A stretch of 64,000 nucleotides of DNA from CAZQYB01 sp964582985 (GCA_964582985.1 CAZOUM010000003.1:21132-85131); one strand, 5' to 3'. Positions 8,432 to 17,676 are shown, counted from the stretch's first letter. Numbers and translations are program-made. The notes: generated by a model from the sequence alone, not told the origin.

Positions 8432-9055
8432 CTAAAACGGCCATATTACGTCCATTATTCTGCTGAGCCAGCCGGGCCTATTATATGGTGCTCCGACGCC
8501 CTCGCTTCTGCTAACAATATGCAAATTTGCAACCTGCATGCTATTGACGGTATTGTTGAATGTAATGTCACTTGGCCTGACTATGCCGCTCACCTCAATA
8601 ATCTGTATATCATCCGAGATATTACGCTTACAGGTCCCCATAACCACAAGGTTACCATTCGGCAAAATGTCTATGACGACCACGCTGATATAATCACTAA
8701 ACTTACGGTCGTCCTTATTATTGGCATAACTGTCCAACGTCTTTTCGTATTCAGTACCAGTCCCAAAGCTGACCGCCGGCACGTTGGGAATAATATGGTC
8801 GATACCAACTTTTCCGTCGAAGTTGTTTTCATGAGTTGTCTTCTTCTTTAACTGTCTGTTGGACTTATTCTCCAGGTAACTCCTTTCGTAGATAATGATG
8901 GTGAGGACATCGCCTATGTTCCGGGCCACGTCGTCGGCGTATAAAGCTCTCATATTCTTATCTCTCTTGGCCCAGATAGAACCTGCACGCGAGCAGGTGG
9001 TCACGCCCAGCATAAAAACCATCAAAACAAGCAGCCAAACTTTTTTAATGTTCAT
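8432..9055 (-). CDS. flgH: Flagellar L-ring protein FlgH
   Basis: FlgH forms the L ring in the outer membrane. The mature part opens GSIWAKRDKNMRALYADDVARNIGDVLTIIIYE, a good match to the family core (sl......l..d..A..vGDiltv.i.E), and contains the conserved NGNLVVMGTCKRNI and VSGIVRPSDI blocks. I choose the ATG at 9055 (MNIKKVWLL) because AAGGAGTTAGCA directly precedes it and it removes an overlap with flgA. The signal peptide ends near VTTCSRA. The Cys there has Thr at -1, so it is a poor lipobox: either an unusual lipoprotein or one cut by signal peptidase I. Total length is 207 residues. Confidence 0.93.
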   Translation of the reverse strand: MNIKKVWLLVLMVFMLGVTTCSRAGSIWAKRDKNMRALYADDVARNIGDVLTIIIYERSYLENKSNRQLKKKTTHENNFDGKVGIDHIIPNVPAVSFGTGTEYEKTLDSYANNKDDRKFSDYISVVVIDILPNGNLVVMGTCKRNISDDIQIIEVSGIVRPSDITFNNTVNSMQVANLHIVSRSEGVGAPYNRPGWLSRIMDVIWPF

Positions 9056-9068
9056 TGCTAACTCCTTA

Positions 9069-10070
9069 TCAGAAAAGAGGTTGGACGGTACCGTCCTCAT
9101 TGACTCTGGCATAAATTATTCTCTTTGAGTCAACATTTTGAACTTTTATATATTCGCCACTTCGACCATCCCGCATAGCTTTTCCCATAGCGGTAATCAA
9201 AAGCCCGGGTATTTCAATTCGAATGACGACCGTTTGATTTCGCTTAACGATAACTACCGGATTTGCAGGAGCTACCATATACGGACGAATCGTAGTGTTT
9301 GCGGGGATCCGACGCTTGACAACCAGACCATAGGGTGGATTCCAATTGGCGGGCTCGGGGTAGTTTGAAAGGCTCTTTTCTATCTTGACATTCTCAGCGC
9401 TGACAGACGCACCTGCCGGAATATCAACCAACGATACCGCCTTGCGACAATTGTATTTCACGCGGAAAGGTACTTCACGCGCTCCTATCCGCTTTCCATC
9501 GACAAGAACGCCAATCTGAACCTTAGCCCGGCTTTTTGCGCCGCCTTTGACCAAACGGGTTGACAACTTTATATCCTTGCTCGTATCTGGCAAGACCAGG
9601 TCCTTTGGTACCCACACCGGGGTCAGCCGGCCAAGCGAAGGGTCTGGAGGATTTTTCTCCAGAAATGAACGTGCCAGCTCAACGAATTTGCTGCCGTTTA
9701 TAATTTGCTGCTGCTGTTTTACCTTTATCTTCTCGGCACCGCTCAATCTCACCGTCGAGGCGGGGATTCCATTGCAAGCCAATCTGCTAAGGACCATCGG
9801 TCGATCGATGATAATTTTCTGGCCCGGCGCCAACATCCGACCTAAGGCAATCTCACTTGCCTTCGCAACAAGCGAATCTTCGCCGCGGATTATGCTGACC
9901 TGGCCCAGGCTGATGGTATCATCTTTAATTGTCATCTCCCTCGGCAGATAAATCCAGAGAGCAAAATCTTCCTCTGCACCTCCGACTTTATCACTCGCTA
10001 TAACCTGGCAAAATAGCGCCGACACAAACACAGAAGTGATTACGATAATGCCAAGTGTTTTACTGCTCAT
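9069..10070 (-). CDS. flgA: Flagellar P-ring assembly chaperone FlgA
   Basis: FlgA is the periplasmic chaperone for P-ring formation. The 333-residue protein has a signal peptide (about residues 1-26, ending QVIAS) and a C-terminal SAF-type domain: VSLVDIPAGASVSAENVKIEKS, then RRIPANTTIRPYMVAPANPVVIVKRNQTVVIRIEIPGLLITAMGKAMRDGRSGEYIKVQNVDSKRIIYARV, the standard FlgA end. It is longer than E. coli FlgA (about 220) because of an extra N-terminal domain (about residues 35-160). It lies between flgG and flgH. Confidence 0.93.
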   Translation of the reverse strand: MSSKTLGIIVITSVFVSALFCQVIASDKVGGAEEDFALWIYLPREMTIKDDTISLGQVSIIRGEDSLVAKASEIALGRMLAPGQKIIIDRPMVLSRLACNGIPASTVRLSGAEKIKVKQQQQIINGSKFVELARSFLEKNPPDPSLGRLTPVWVPKDLVLPDTSKDIKLSTRLVKGGAKSRAKVQIGVLVDGKRIGAREVPFRVKYNCRKAVSLVDIPAGASVSAENVKIEKSLSNYPEPANWNPPYGLVVKRRIPANTTIRPYMVAPANPVVIVKRNQTVVIRIEIPGLLITAMGKAMRDGRSGEYIKVQNVDSKRIIYARVNEDGTVQPLF

Positions 10071-10088
10071 AACTATCCTTGCCTAATA

Positions 10089-10874
10089 TTAACTGACTAT
10101 ACTGTTTGCCGTTCGGAGCATATCGTCACCCGCTTTTATTGCCCTGGAGTTTATCTCATATGCTCTTTGGGCGGTTATAAGATTGACAAGTTCGGTCACC
10201 ATTTGGACATTTGACTTTTCCAGAAAGCTTGACTGGATAGTGCCGTAACCATTTTCACCCGCCGTGCCGGTAGTAGGTGTTCCGCTTGCTTCGGTCTCAG
10301 CGAGTAGATTGTCACCTTCGCTGGAAAGTCCTGAGGCGTTAGGAAAACGGACCAACTGAATAGTGCCTACAACTGATTGCGTGCCTGAAGCATCAGTGAC
10401 ATTGACACCGCCATCTTTTCCAATACTTACGGAAGTGGCATCCGTAGGAACACTAATAGCCGGCTCTACGGAGTATCCGGTGGTGGTAACTAATTCTCCG
10501 TTGCCATTCATCTGCAGCGCACCATCACGGGTATATCTTGTATCGCCGTTTGGCAACGTCACCTGCAAGAACCCATCACCGCGAATAGCGATGTCGAGTT
10601 TTCGGCCGGTGTTCTGAAATTCGCCGGCAGTAAAGACTTTTATTGTAGATGCAACACGAACTCCACTTCCAATTTCCAGCCCGCCCGGGGTATTAACACC
10701 AGAAGACACCTCTGTTCCTGGTTCCCGCAGAGCGACGTAAAGTAAATCCTGAAAGTCAATCTGGCTGCGCTTGAAGCCGTTTGTGTTGATATTGGCAAGG
10801 TTATTAGCGACCACATCTACCATCGTCTGCTGAGCCGTCATACCCGTTGCCGCAGTGGAAAATGCCCTTAACAT
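10089..10874 (-). CDS. flgG: Flagellar distal-rod protein FlgG
   Basis: FlgG builds the distal rod that passes through the P and L rings. At 261 residues the length is standard. It opens MLRAFSTAATGMTAQQTMVDVVANNLANINTNGFKRSQIDFQDLLY, the diagnostic FlgG N-terminus. It contains the flagellar basal-body hinge (GRKLDIAIRGDGFLQVTLPNGDTRYTRDG) and ends with the conserved SNVQMVTELVNLITAQRAYEINSRAIKAGDDMLRTANSIVS. It follows flgF by 46 bp in the same operon. Confidence 0.97.
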   Translation of the reverse strand: MLRAFSTAATGMTAQQTMVDVVANNLANINTNGFKRSQIDFQDLLYVALREPGTEVSSGVNTPGGLEIGSGVRVASTIKVFTAGEFQNTGRKLDIAIRGDGFLQVTLPNGDTRYTRDGALQMNGNGELVTTTGYSVEPAISVPTDATSVSIGKDGGVNVTDASGTQSVVGTIQLVRFPNASGLSSEGDNLLAETEASGTPTTGTAGENGYGTIQSSFLEKSNVQMVTELVNLITAQRAYEINSRAIKAGDDMLRTANSIVS

Positions 10875-10920
10875 AATACTGTTCTCCTTAGCTTAAGTTT
10901 TCATAAAGTCAAAAATGTCT

Positions 10921-11655
10921 CTATGCCGTAGCCACGTCCATAATACTGCCCGAAGCTTCGCTCTGGGCTGACAGCAGCTTCATATTCGCTTCGTACAATC
11001 TCGACACCATTATCATGTCCACCAGCTCCTCAATCATCTTGACGTTGGACGCCTCCTGATAGCCTTGCTTGACAACTATATTCTCGGCGGCGACCGGTTC
11101 GATATTCTCGTCCGGCATCTCGAAACAGTTCGCCCCTGCAGGTACAAGTTTGTTCTCGTTGTCTGCAAAATTGACAAGTCTGAACTTGCCAATTGCCTCA
11201 CCACCGGCGCTGATTGTCCCGTCGCTTGAGACACTCAGTTGTGAAAGTCCCACGTTGCTCGGAATTGTGATCGGCCCACCTTCGCCCGCTACGAGCCGGC
11301 CATTGCAGTCGACTATTTGACCATTTTGGTTCGTGCGGAATGTCCCGTTGCGTGCGTAAAGCGGTCCCTCTGGTGTCTCTATTACAAAAAGCCCCTTACC
11401 GTATAAAGCCATATCAAGCGGCCTGCCTGTCTCAACAATACTGCCCTGAGAAAAATCAAATGCCGAATTCAAATCAATGGTGCCGGGAGAATATGTCTCT
11501 TCCCCCGCCTCGCGGGCCTCAAGCGATTTCGAGAATGCGTTCGACATACGCTTGTATCCGACCGTACTCACATTGGCCAGATTGTGCGTAATGATGTAAA
11601 ACTCCTGCATTAACGCATCAATGCTTGTACTGACCTGGTCTGTAATTTGCGACAT
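10921..11655 (-). CDS. flgF: Flagellar rod protein FlgF
   Basis: A 244-residue member of the rod/hook family that fits FlgF of the proximal rod. It has the N-terminal helix with HNLANVSTVGYKR, the mid-protein GRPLDMALYGKGLFVIETPEGPLYARNG hinge, and the C-terminal SNVKMIEELVDMIMVSRLYEANMKLLS helix. It lies directly before flgG, the usual FlgF/FlgG order. The start is MSQITDQV (11655): AAGGAG lies 8 bases upstream, inside the end of the PilZ-like gene. An upstream ATG at 11721 has no ribosome site and would overlap that gene. FlgF and FlgG are paralogues, so the exact name rests on order. Confidence 0.88.
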   Translation of the reverse strand: MSQITDQVSTSIDALMQEFYIITHNLANVSTVGYKRMSNAFSKSLEAREAGEETYSPGTIDLNSAFDFSQGSIVETGRPLDMALYGKGLFVIETPEGPLYARNGTFRTNQNGQIVDCNGRLVAGEGGPITIPSNVGLSQLSVSSDGTISAGGEAIGKFRLVNFADNENKLVPAGANCFEMPDENIEPVAAENIVVKQGYQEASNVKMIEELVDMIMVSRLYEANMKLLSAQSEASGSIMDVATA

Positions 11656-11656
11656 T

Positions 11657-12919
11657 TCAGACTCCTTGCACCGCTGAAGGCTCCAGAGCATTTTCCTCCG
11701 CACCTGCCGATGCCGGCACACCCTGTGCCGCAGCGCCTGCTCTTAAAGAAGCTGTATTGGTAGCACGGACCAACTCACCTATGTCCGAGTCTTTGAGTCC
11801 GACCAACTCAACCGCAACTGAAAAACCGTCCTGTGTGTCTCTGATGTGCCTGACCTCGCCAAAATGTTGTACTACTTTTGATGTTGGTGTTCTGCCGGTT
11901 TCCTCCACATCCAATTTAAATATAACCAAAACCCTCCCGCCTACCTTCGTTTCCAACGGAGTTTCTATTCGCAAACCAGGGCCGGCCAGCTCAGTGACAG
12001 TGGCTCGGATAAACTCCGGTGGCCCCCACCCGCCGTCTGGGACATTTGCTAAGCTCTGTTCCGCCTCAGGACCCTCCTTGCTGCCGCCAAGGTCCCCTGC
12101 AAGCGTTCTTGCAAACGGAAACGGTGCAATAAAAGCAGGTTCGTTTACCGGAACACGCAGGAAACGACGCCGATTGATGAACCGCACATCGTCACTGTGA
12201 TTCAACACCATGATGTCACCATCATAACTGAGCACTGAGGTGTCGAACTCCCAAACCGAGGCGCCAAAATAGTAATGCACCCGCCAAACCTCACCAAAGG
12301 TAATTCTTACCGGAATTGTCAATTTGACCGTCAGCTCAATATCATTGTTTTCCACCACGGTCGCCTCAATCTCGTCTGAAGAGCGGTTCGTTCGGCGAGT
12401 AAGATGAACTTTTCTACCTTCTGGAACTTGCCTGCTGCTGAGCTTTTCCGACCTGGTCGTAAAGCCAAGCTTTTCACGCAAAAAAGACAGCTCCATTTTC
12501 AACTGCGTACCTGCTTGTGGACCTTGTTGTGCCAGATCTTGTTCAATCATTCTTGCGGCACCGCGGTCGAAAGCAGATGCCATCGTAAAAATCGCTTCGC
12601 TCTCGATGAGTCCCGCATAGTCTGCTATAGTCAGCAGAATTTGACGCTCACGCTCACTCAGGCCGGCTTTATCGGCATATTCATCAAACAGCTGACTGGA
12701 AAGCTTCCGCCTGGCCGCCATCCGCTTATAGCTGACAACAAAAAGCAGTACAGTTAGTACGATTATGGTAACGGCCATCATTATGATAAACCAGCGCGCG
12801 GTCACAAAGCCCATATCAATATCAAACTCTTTACGGGCGGCGTCCCAACGCTGTGCGGGGGTAAGTGCCAGAACAATAACGGACAAGTTGTCTTTGATTA
12901 CAGGCAGCCCTATCATCAT
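11657..12919 (-). CDS. Membrane-anchored PilZ-type flagellar protein (YcgR-like)
   Basis: A 420-residue protein with one membrane segment (about residues 45-65), a cytoplasmic region, and a C-terminal YcgR-N plus PilZ-like module. The residues after position 180 form the YcgR-like beta domain, followed by RFINRRRFLRVPV, which fits the RxxxR arm of PilZ c-di-GMP sites. The second PilZ motif, normally D/N-x-S-x-x-G, reads ELAGPGLRI here and is degenerate. YcgR-type proteins act as a brake on the flagellar motor when c-di-GMP is high. Its place inside the hook/rod operon, one base before flgF, supports a flagellar role. Whether it still binds c-di-GMP is open. Confidence 0.7.
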   Translation of the reverse strand: MMIGLPVIKDNLSVIVLALTPAQRWDAARKEFDIDMGFVTARWFIIMMAVTIIVLTVLLFVVSYKRMAARRKLSSQLFDEYADKAGLSERERQILLTIADYAGLIESEAIFTMASAFDRGAARMIEQDLAQQGPQAGTQLKMELSFLREKLGFTTRSEKLSSRQVPEGRKVHLTRRTNRSSDEIEATVVENNDIELTVKLTIPVRITFGEVWRVHYYFGASVWEFDTSVLSYDGDIMVLNHSDDVRFINRRRFLRVPVNEPAFIAPFPFARTLAGDLGGSKEGPEAEQSLANVPDGGWGPPEFIRATVTELAGPGLRIETPLETKVGGRVLVIFKLDVEETGRTPTSKVVQHFGEVRHIRDTQDGFSVAVELVGLKDSDIGELVRATNTASLRAGAAAQGVPASAGAEENALEPSAVQGV

Positions 12920-12932
12920 AGCTCCAAAGTTA

Positions 12933-14981
12933 CTATCTGATGAGAGTAGTCAATTCCCTCAGTATGTCATTGGCAACCCTGATAGTTCTTGCGTTGGCCT
13001 GGAAGCCGTTTTGAGCTTGAATCATATTGATAAACTCGGTCGCCACATCGGCGTTGGATTTTTCCAGTGTCCCGCCATGTACAGAGCCAGCGCCACCGGC
13101 CATGGCCTCCGTAGCCACCGCAACGCCGGAGTTGGCCGAGGTGTTGAAGTACCCGCCGCCGGCGCTTTCCAGAGCTGCCGGGTTCTGGAATAGCGCTATC
13201 CATAAGGTAGCAATGTCTCTCTTGATGCCGTTGGAGAACGCGCCGATAAGCGTACCTCTATTATCAACTGAAACAGAGCTAAGATTGCCTTTTTCATACC
13301 CGTCCTGCCCCCTTGCCACCGCGGTCGAGTTACCGGCGAACTGTGTTAAGCCATCCAATTCACCTGCGGTCCCCATTGATACTGCGATGGTTTGTGGATT
13401 TGCGGTATCGAATGTGTATGTAACCACGAATTCGGATGTATCACCTATGGCAGTATTTAAGCCAGAGTAAGAACCATCACTGGCGTCAAACTCTATACTT
13501 CTGATTCGTCGATTGTCGAAAGTTATATCATCTATAATGCCCGTGATTGAGGTAAGTACCATATCCCAGGTATTGCCAGTATCTGTTCGGACGAACGCAC
13601 CGGAGAGAACATGTTTGCCACCCTGAGCATCGTAAACTGTAATGCTGACGTTTTTCACTTCCTTTCCGCCGACAGTCGTCAGTTCGAAATACGTCGGCAT
13701 CGTCAGTGTGCCGTCGCCGCTCCAGGCCATATCGAAATCGGATCGGCTGTAGCCGCTGGCACTCTCGGTTATCACTATCTTGCCGGCGGACAAAGACGCC
13801 GTCGCAAAGCTGCTGAGAATACCCTCACCCGCTACAGCAACGCCTTTGGTCGTTTCCGCAATCGAAGAGCCCGCTTGGGTTGGGCCGCCTGTCATGGCGC
13901 TGAAATCAAAGCCAATCATACCAACGTCACCTGCGGTATTGCCGAACGTAAATGTCAGACCTGCTGTACCTGCATCCAGCTCTGTTCCACCTACCGTTAT
14001 CTCGTCCGTGCCGACGGTCGACAAAGCGTTTAATGCCGTCTGAATTGTGCCTGTAGATGCGCCAAATGCAATCTCTCCGGTTGTCTGCCCATTGTAAGAC
14101 AGGTGAAAGTGACCGCCGGTTGCTACGGCATCAGGAGTCAATGTTTGCACTTCGGAAGTCGCAGTGCCGCCAGTGGTGCCGTTGAGCTTGTTCAGTATAT
14201 CAGCCAATGTGGTGGTCGAATCCACACTCTGGGCCAGGGCAACCGTTGGTAGTGTAGTGAGCGAACTCAGAGCTGCGCCGGCCGTATTATAACCGGTGTA
14301 GCTAATCGTACCGGAAGTCAGCGACCCGGTATATTCGACGAGGTCTTCGATTTTTGTGCTTGCGGTAGCAACCGCGCCACTACCAGTGGTAAAGTTTGTA
14401 TTCGAGGTTAACTTTTGCGTTTGTGTGGTGGCCAATACTGCGTCAGCACTTAGGTTGCCGGCTACTGTCATTTGTGATGTAGCTCTTGGCATGATCGGTA
14501 CATCGTAAGGGACATGAATATTACTGATGCCGCTGGCCTGGAAACCGTCGCTTACACCCACATCACCAATACGCTGAACAAGATAACCATTGGTTGGGTC
14601 AACTAAATTCGAGTCTGCGTCAACTGCAAATGCACCTGCACGAGTATAGATATTCCCCTCGCTGCCTTTCAGTACAAAATAGCCTTCCCCTTCCATCGCC
14701 ATATCCAGTGGATTGCCTGTATTTACCAGATTGCCTTGAGCCATATTGGGGACTATACCGCCTATTCCAACGCCACTGCCCATCTGCTGAGGGTTGGTGC
14801 CGCCGATAACAGCCGTCGGCGCCGATGCCTTCTTTATTGTCTCGCTCAGCAGTTCGGCAAAAGTTATTCTGCTGGCCTTAAAAGCAATAGTGTTGACATT
14901 GGCCAGATTGTTACCAGCGACATCCAACATTTGTTGGTGGGCCTGCAACCCTGTGACTCCGGTTGATAATGCAAAACTCAT
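12933..14981 (-). CDS. flgE: Flagellar hook protein FlgE
   Basis: FlgE polymerises into the hook. The N-terminus (MSFALSTGVTGLQAHQQMLDVAGNNLANVNTIAFKASRITFAELL) and the hinge (GNPLDMAMEGEGYFVLKGSEGNIYTRAGAF) are diagnostic. So is the C-terminus with ALFQNPAALESAGGGYFNTSANSG and EKSNADVATEFINMIQAQNGFQANARTIRVANDILRELTTLIR. At 682 residues it is much longer than enterobacterial FlgE (about 400). The extra length is a Thr/Gly/Ser-rich middle (about residues 180-420), including a module at roughly 288-378 that resembles one inserted in FlgL. A FlgE domain 2 motif (VTVYDAQGGKHVLSGAFVRTDTG-like) follows. It lies 45 bp after flgD. Confidence 0.97.
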   Translation of the reverse strand: MSFALSTGVTGLQAHQQMLDVAGNNLANVNTIAFKASRITFAELLSETIKKASAPTAVIGGTNPQQMGSGVGIGGIVPNMAQGNLVNTGNPLDMAMEGEGYFVLKGSEGNIYTRAGAFAVDADSNLVDPTNGYLVQRIGDVGVSDGFQASGISNIHVPYDVPIMPRATSQMTVAGNLSADAVLATTQTQKLTSNTNFTTGSGAVATASTKIEDLVEYTGSLTSGTISYTGYNTAGAALSSLTTLPTVALAQSVDSTTTLADILNKLNGTTGGTATSEVQTLTPDAVATGGHFHLSYNGQTTGEIAFGASTGTIQTALNALSTVGTDEITVGGTELDAGTAGLTFTFGNTAGDVGMIGFDFSAMTGGPTQAGSSIAETTKGVAVAGEGILSSFATASLSAGKIVITESASGYSRSDFDMAWSGDGTLTMPTYFELTTVGGKEVKNVSITVYDAQGGKHVLSGAFVRTDTGNTWDMVLTSITGIIDDITFDNRRIRSIEFDASDGSYSGLNTAIGDTSEFVVTYTFDTANPQTIAVSMGTAGELDGLTQFAGNSTAVARGQDGYEKGNLSSVSVDNRGTLIGAFSNGIKRDIATLWIALFQNPAALESAGGGYFNTSANSGVAVATEAMAGGAGSVHGGTLEKSNADVATEFINMIQAQNGFQANARTIRVANDILRELTTLIR

Positions 14982-15026
14982 TTCTGTCTCTCCTTAATAT
15001 TTTATCTTTAGAATCTCAATCTGAAC

Positions 15027-15440
15027 TTAATTTTCTACCAATACCACTGCATCCAGGCCGACGGTGTATTCTTCCGCGTCTCCACCATCACCAACTGTTA
15101 CTCCCAAAAGGCTTTGGCCTGTCTCAAGGTCATTAAAAACCGAATCAACGGTGCCAACTACTTTATCCAATACACCGCTCATCTCATCTCTTACATAGAA
15201 CGTAACATTCTTGCCCAACAACGAATTGGCATAGTTGCGGTTGATAGTGACAAGAACATCCGCAAAGCTCGAATTCATTGATTCGAGCTGCTGCAGCGAT
15301 GAGAACTGTGCCAGTTGAGAAGCCATTTCGTTATTATCCATCGGCTCCAGCGGATTCTGGTTTCGCAGTTGTGTAATCAGCAGTTTCATATAATCCATTT
15401 GAATGTCACTTGCTGACGCCATTGATGATACTAAGCTCAT
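15027..15440 (-). CDS. flgD: Hook-capping (scaffolding) protein FlgD, short form
   Basis: FlgD caps the growing hook and is replaced when the hook is complete. The conserved N-terminal signature is clear: QMDYMKLLITQLRNQNPLEPMDNNEMASQLAQFSSLQQLESMN. The protein is only 137 residues, so it holds the N-terminal export/cap domain and a short beta region but lacks most of the Fn3/tudor-like C-terminal half seen in proteins of about 230 residues. It is the first gene of the long minus-strand operon and lies about 75 bp downstream of a near-perfect sigma-54 promoter. Confidence 0.93.
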   Translation of the reverse strand: MSLVSSMASASDIQMDYMKLLITQLRNQNPLEPMDNNEMASQLAQFSSLQQLESMNSSFADVLVTINRNYANSLLGKNVTFYVRDEMSGVLDKVVGTVDSVFNDLETGQSLLGVTVGDGGDAEEYTVGLDAVVLVEN

Positions 15441-15514
15441 AATTCTTCCCTTTTCTCAAAAATTCCTTTCAACTGCTCAAGTCGCATTGAAACGAGCAGC
15501 CGAATCAGCAAATT

Positions 15515-15530
15515 AGCAACTGCTGTGCCA
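15515..15530 (-). promoter_or_regulatory. Sigma-54 promoter of the flgD-flgL operon
   Basis: The minus strand reads TGGCACAGCAGTTGCT, an ideal sigma-54 core: TGGCAC, five bases, TTGCT, with GG at -24 and GC at -12. Transcription would begin near 15503, about 63 bases before the flgD ATG. It faces away from the divergent NtrC-family gene at 15996. Confidence 0.88.
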
Positions 15531-15732
15531 CGCTGAAACAGACGACGTTTTTTTTGGGAGATAACCCCTTGTCATAACAGAGATTAGGAAAACAAAAAAA
15601 CACAACAGAACCGGGGACTGGCTATGCTCATATACTCTTTCTCAGGACAAATTCTCCTACCGCCAGAAGATTTTACCGGCTCAGCTTAATAGTCGTGCCA
15701 GAAGTTCTTGTTGTTCAACGTTCGACCGATTC

Positions 15733-15907
15733 GGTGACATTAGGACGTCCCATAAGAAACGACAGCGGCTGACTATAAGTTTGGCTTTCCGATTCTACTT
15801 TTTAGTTTACTAAAATGCCCGATAATATTAGCGAATATTATCAACACGGCTTTGAGTCCAACGAACCAGTGACATTATTGGCCCGTCCCATAAAAAATTA
15901 AAGCCGC
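15733..15907 (+). promoter_or_regulatory. Divergent control region: two imperfect direct repeats flanking a palindrome
   Basis: Between flgD and the activator gene lie two similar blocks, 15733-15769 and 15868-15907. They share GTGACATTA, then GG.CGTCCCATAA, then AAA and AGC. Weaker similarity continues into GTTTGG...CGATT.TAC after each. Between them is a perfect inverted repeat, GATAATATT / AATATTATC, with a 4-base loop (15821-15842). Paired upstream sites are what bacterial enhancer-binding proteins use, so these may be binding sites for one of the two local activators or for another regulator. That role is inference. They lie about 200-390 bp upstream of the sigma-54 core at 15515-15530. 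Confidence 0.45.
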
Positions 15908-15995
15908 GTTTGGGCATCTGTCGATTTACTGGGCATCCATAATAAGGAAATATTAAAACAGTGGGGGGATAAAGCCTTATGGTTCCGAAACAAGT

Positions 15996-17423
15996 ATGAG
16001 TTTACGCAGAATTGTCGCGGTAAGCAGGAATTCGGAAGTTCAACAGTTAGCTCAGCGAGTCGCTCGGGAATTATTTGTAGCCGACGACCTGCACGAAGCG
16101 CTGGACATAATTGAAACAGTCAAACCCGATTTGGCCATCGTTGAGCAATGCTTTGAGCACACCGGCATCCGGGAACTTCTCAGTGCGACCGATAAAAATT
16201 CAACGAACGTCCCTGTAGTGATAGTCGGTAGCGACAACAGTGACACCGACCCAGCCGCGGAGTTTGTACGAATGGGAGCCTATGACTACCTGCAGGGCAG
16301 CAAAGATTACAGCCGGCTCGAGCAAATAGTAAGCCGGATAAGAAATAGAGCAAAGACTACCGACACAGAAAGAAATACAAGTGATTTCTTTGCCCAAGAC
16401 TATGCCGCCTCCGTGTGCATGGTTGGCCGCAGCAAAGCAATCCTAAGTACTCTCAAAACAATAAAACTTGTGGCAGCCAGTCGCTGCAACCCCATTTTAA
16501 TACTCGGCAAAACAGGCACAGGCAAGGAACTCGCGGCCAAGGCAATACACACCCTCAGACATCCGGACGAACCGTTTGTGGCCGTAAACTGCGCAGCCCT
16601 GACTGCGAACCTGCTGGAGAGTGAGCTTTTCGGCCATGTGAAGGGCTCTTTCACGGGTGCTGACCGTGAAAAAACAGGGCTTTTGGAACTGGCTGGTTGC
16701 GGCACGCTCTTCCTCGACGAAATAAGTGAAATGCCAACAGACCTCCAGGCCAAGCTGCTGCGAGTTCTTCAGGAAAACACATTCCGTAAAGTTGGAGGTG
16801 TCAAATGCATTTCCTGCAACGCTACGATAATCGCCTCAAGCAATCGCAACCTCAACAAGGAAATCCAGGCTAATCGCTTTCGGCATGACCTTTATTACCG
16901 CCTAAGTACTTTACCGATAACTATTGCTCCTCTTAGAGCACCCGAACGAAGACAGGACATTCAGCTTTTAGCTGAATATTTCCTCAAGACATCAACCATA
17001 TGCCCTGAAAAGGTCGGTAAGATAACCTCCCTGACCAAATTGGCCATTGAAGCTTTGGAGAAACATGATTGGCCTGGTAACGTCCGTGAGCTGCGTAACG
17101 TTATCGATAGAGCGATACTGCTGGAAACAACAGACAAAATCGGACTAAGCAGCATCGTAATTACACCGACCGAATGGAGTGAACCGTCAGAGAACCACAT
17201 CAAGGATTTTTCGCTGGCAAAAGCCGAACGCGAGCTCATCTGTCGGGCCTTGCAGGAAACAAGCTGGCAAAAAACTCAAGCTGCTGCCCTTCTTGGAATA
17301 AGCAGGGCGACTCTATACGCAAAGGTCGAGGCGTATAACATCCAAAAGGGTGCGTATGCCTCAAAAAAGGTGCAAAATGAAGCCCCGGCACACCCCTTAT
17401 CCCAGCCTGCAGCAGTTCCATAA
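15996..17423 (+). CDS. Sigma-54-dependent flagellar activator with degenerate receiver (FlbD/FleQ-like)
   Basis: A 475-residue bacterial enhancer-binding protein. The N-terminal 120 residues have a receiver-like fold, but the acidic pair is replaced (IVAVSRNSEV) and the phosphorylated Asp position reads Glu (DLAIVEQ), so it is probably not a phospho-switch. The central AAA+ domain carries Walker A GKTGTGKE (about residue 170), the sigma-54 contact loop as GSFTGA (about 215, Ser replacing the usual Ala), Walker B GTLFLDEI, and the R-finger region. The C-terminus (about 415-460) is a Fis-type HTH (WQKTQAAALLGISRATLYAK). It lies divergent from flgD and upstream of the second flagellar operon, as FlbD, FleQ and FlrC-type regulators do. 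No cognate histidine kinase is present. Confidence 0.88.
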   Translation: MSLRRIVAVSRNSEVQQLAQRVARELFVADDLHEALDIIETVKPDLAIVEQCFEHTGIRELLSATDKNSTNVPVVIVGSDNSDTDPAAEFVRMGAYDYLQGSKDYSRLEQIVSRIRNRAKTTDTERNTSDFFAQDYAASVCMVGRSKAILSTLKTIKLVAASRCNPILILGKTGTGKELAAKAIHTLRHPDEPFVAVNCAALTANLLESELFGHVKGSFTGADREKTGLLELAGCGTLFLDEISEMPTDLQAKLLRVLQENTFRKVGGVKCISCNATIIASSNRNLNKEIQANRFRHDLYYRLSTLPITIAPLRAPERRQDIQLLAEYFLKTSTICPEKVGKITSLTKLAIEALEKHDWPGNVRELRNVIDRAILLETTDKIGLSSIVITPTEWSEPSENHIKDFSLAKAERELICRALQETSWQKTQAAALLGISRATLYAKVEAYNIQKGAYASKKVQNEAPAHPLSQPAAVP

Positions 17424-17676
17424 AACAAGAATTCGGCCCGCTAATTCTAAACCGCCGCCACCGCTCTTTTCCGTCCACGGTTGTTTGCTGCCTGCTATCA
17501 TCTTTGAGTTTGAGCTATTGTGCCTGCGCACCGTAAATTTCTGTCAGAATATCTACACGCTCGTACAGAATTCCAACACCAAATCTATGCGCAAAACGCC
17601 TGCTACAAACCAAAGAGAGCGATTTTCCTGGCAAGACGGCTATAAATATACTTCGTCGGTCTCTTGTGCCAAGGTC

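Noticed and set aside
15684..15700. TGGCACG on minus, a possible second sigma-54 promoter before flgD
   Set aside because: The -12 element reads TTAAG instead of TTGCA, so the essential GC is absent.
15801..15825. CCCGATAA with TTTAGTTT upstream, a possible sigma-28 site for the first activator
   Set aside because: The spacing is 9 bases, not 11, and the -35 is weak; the GATAA also belongs to the perfect palindrome, which explains it better.
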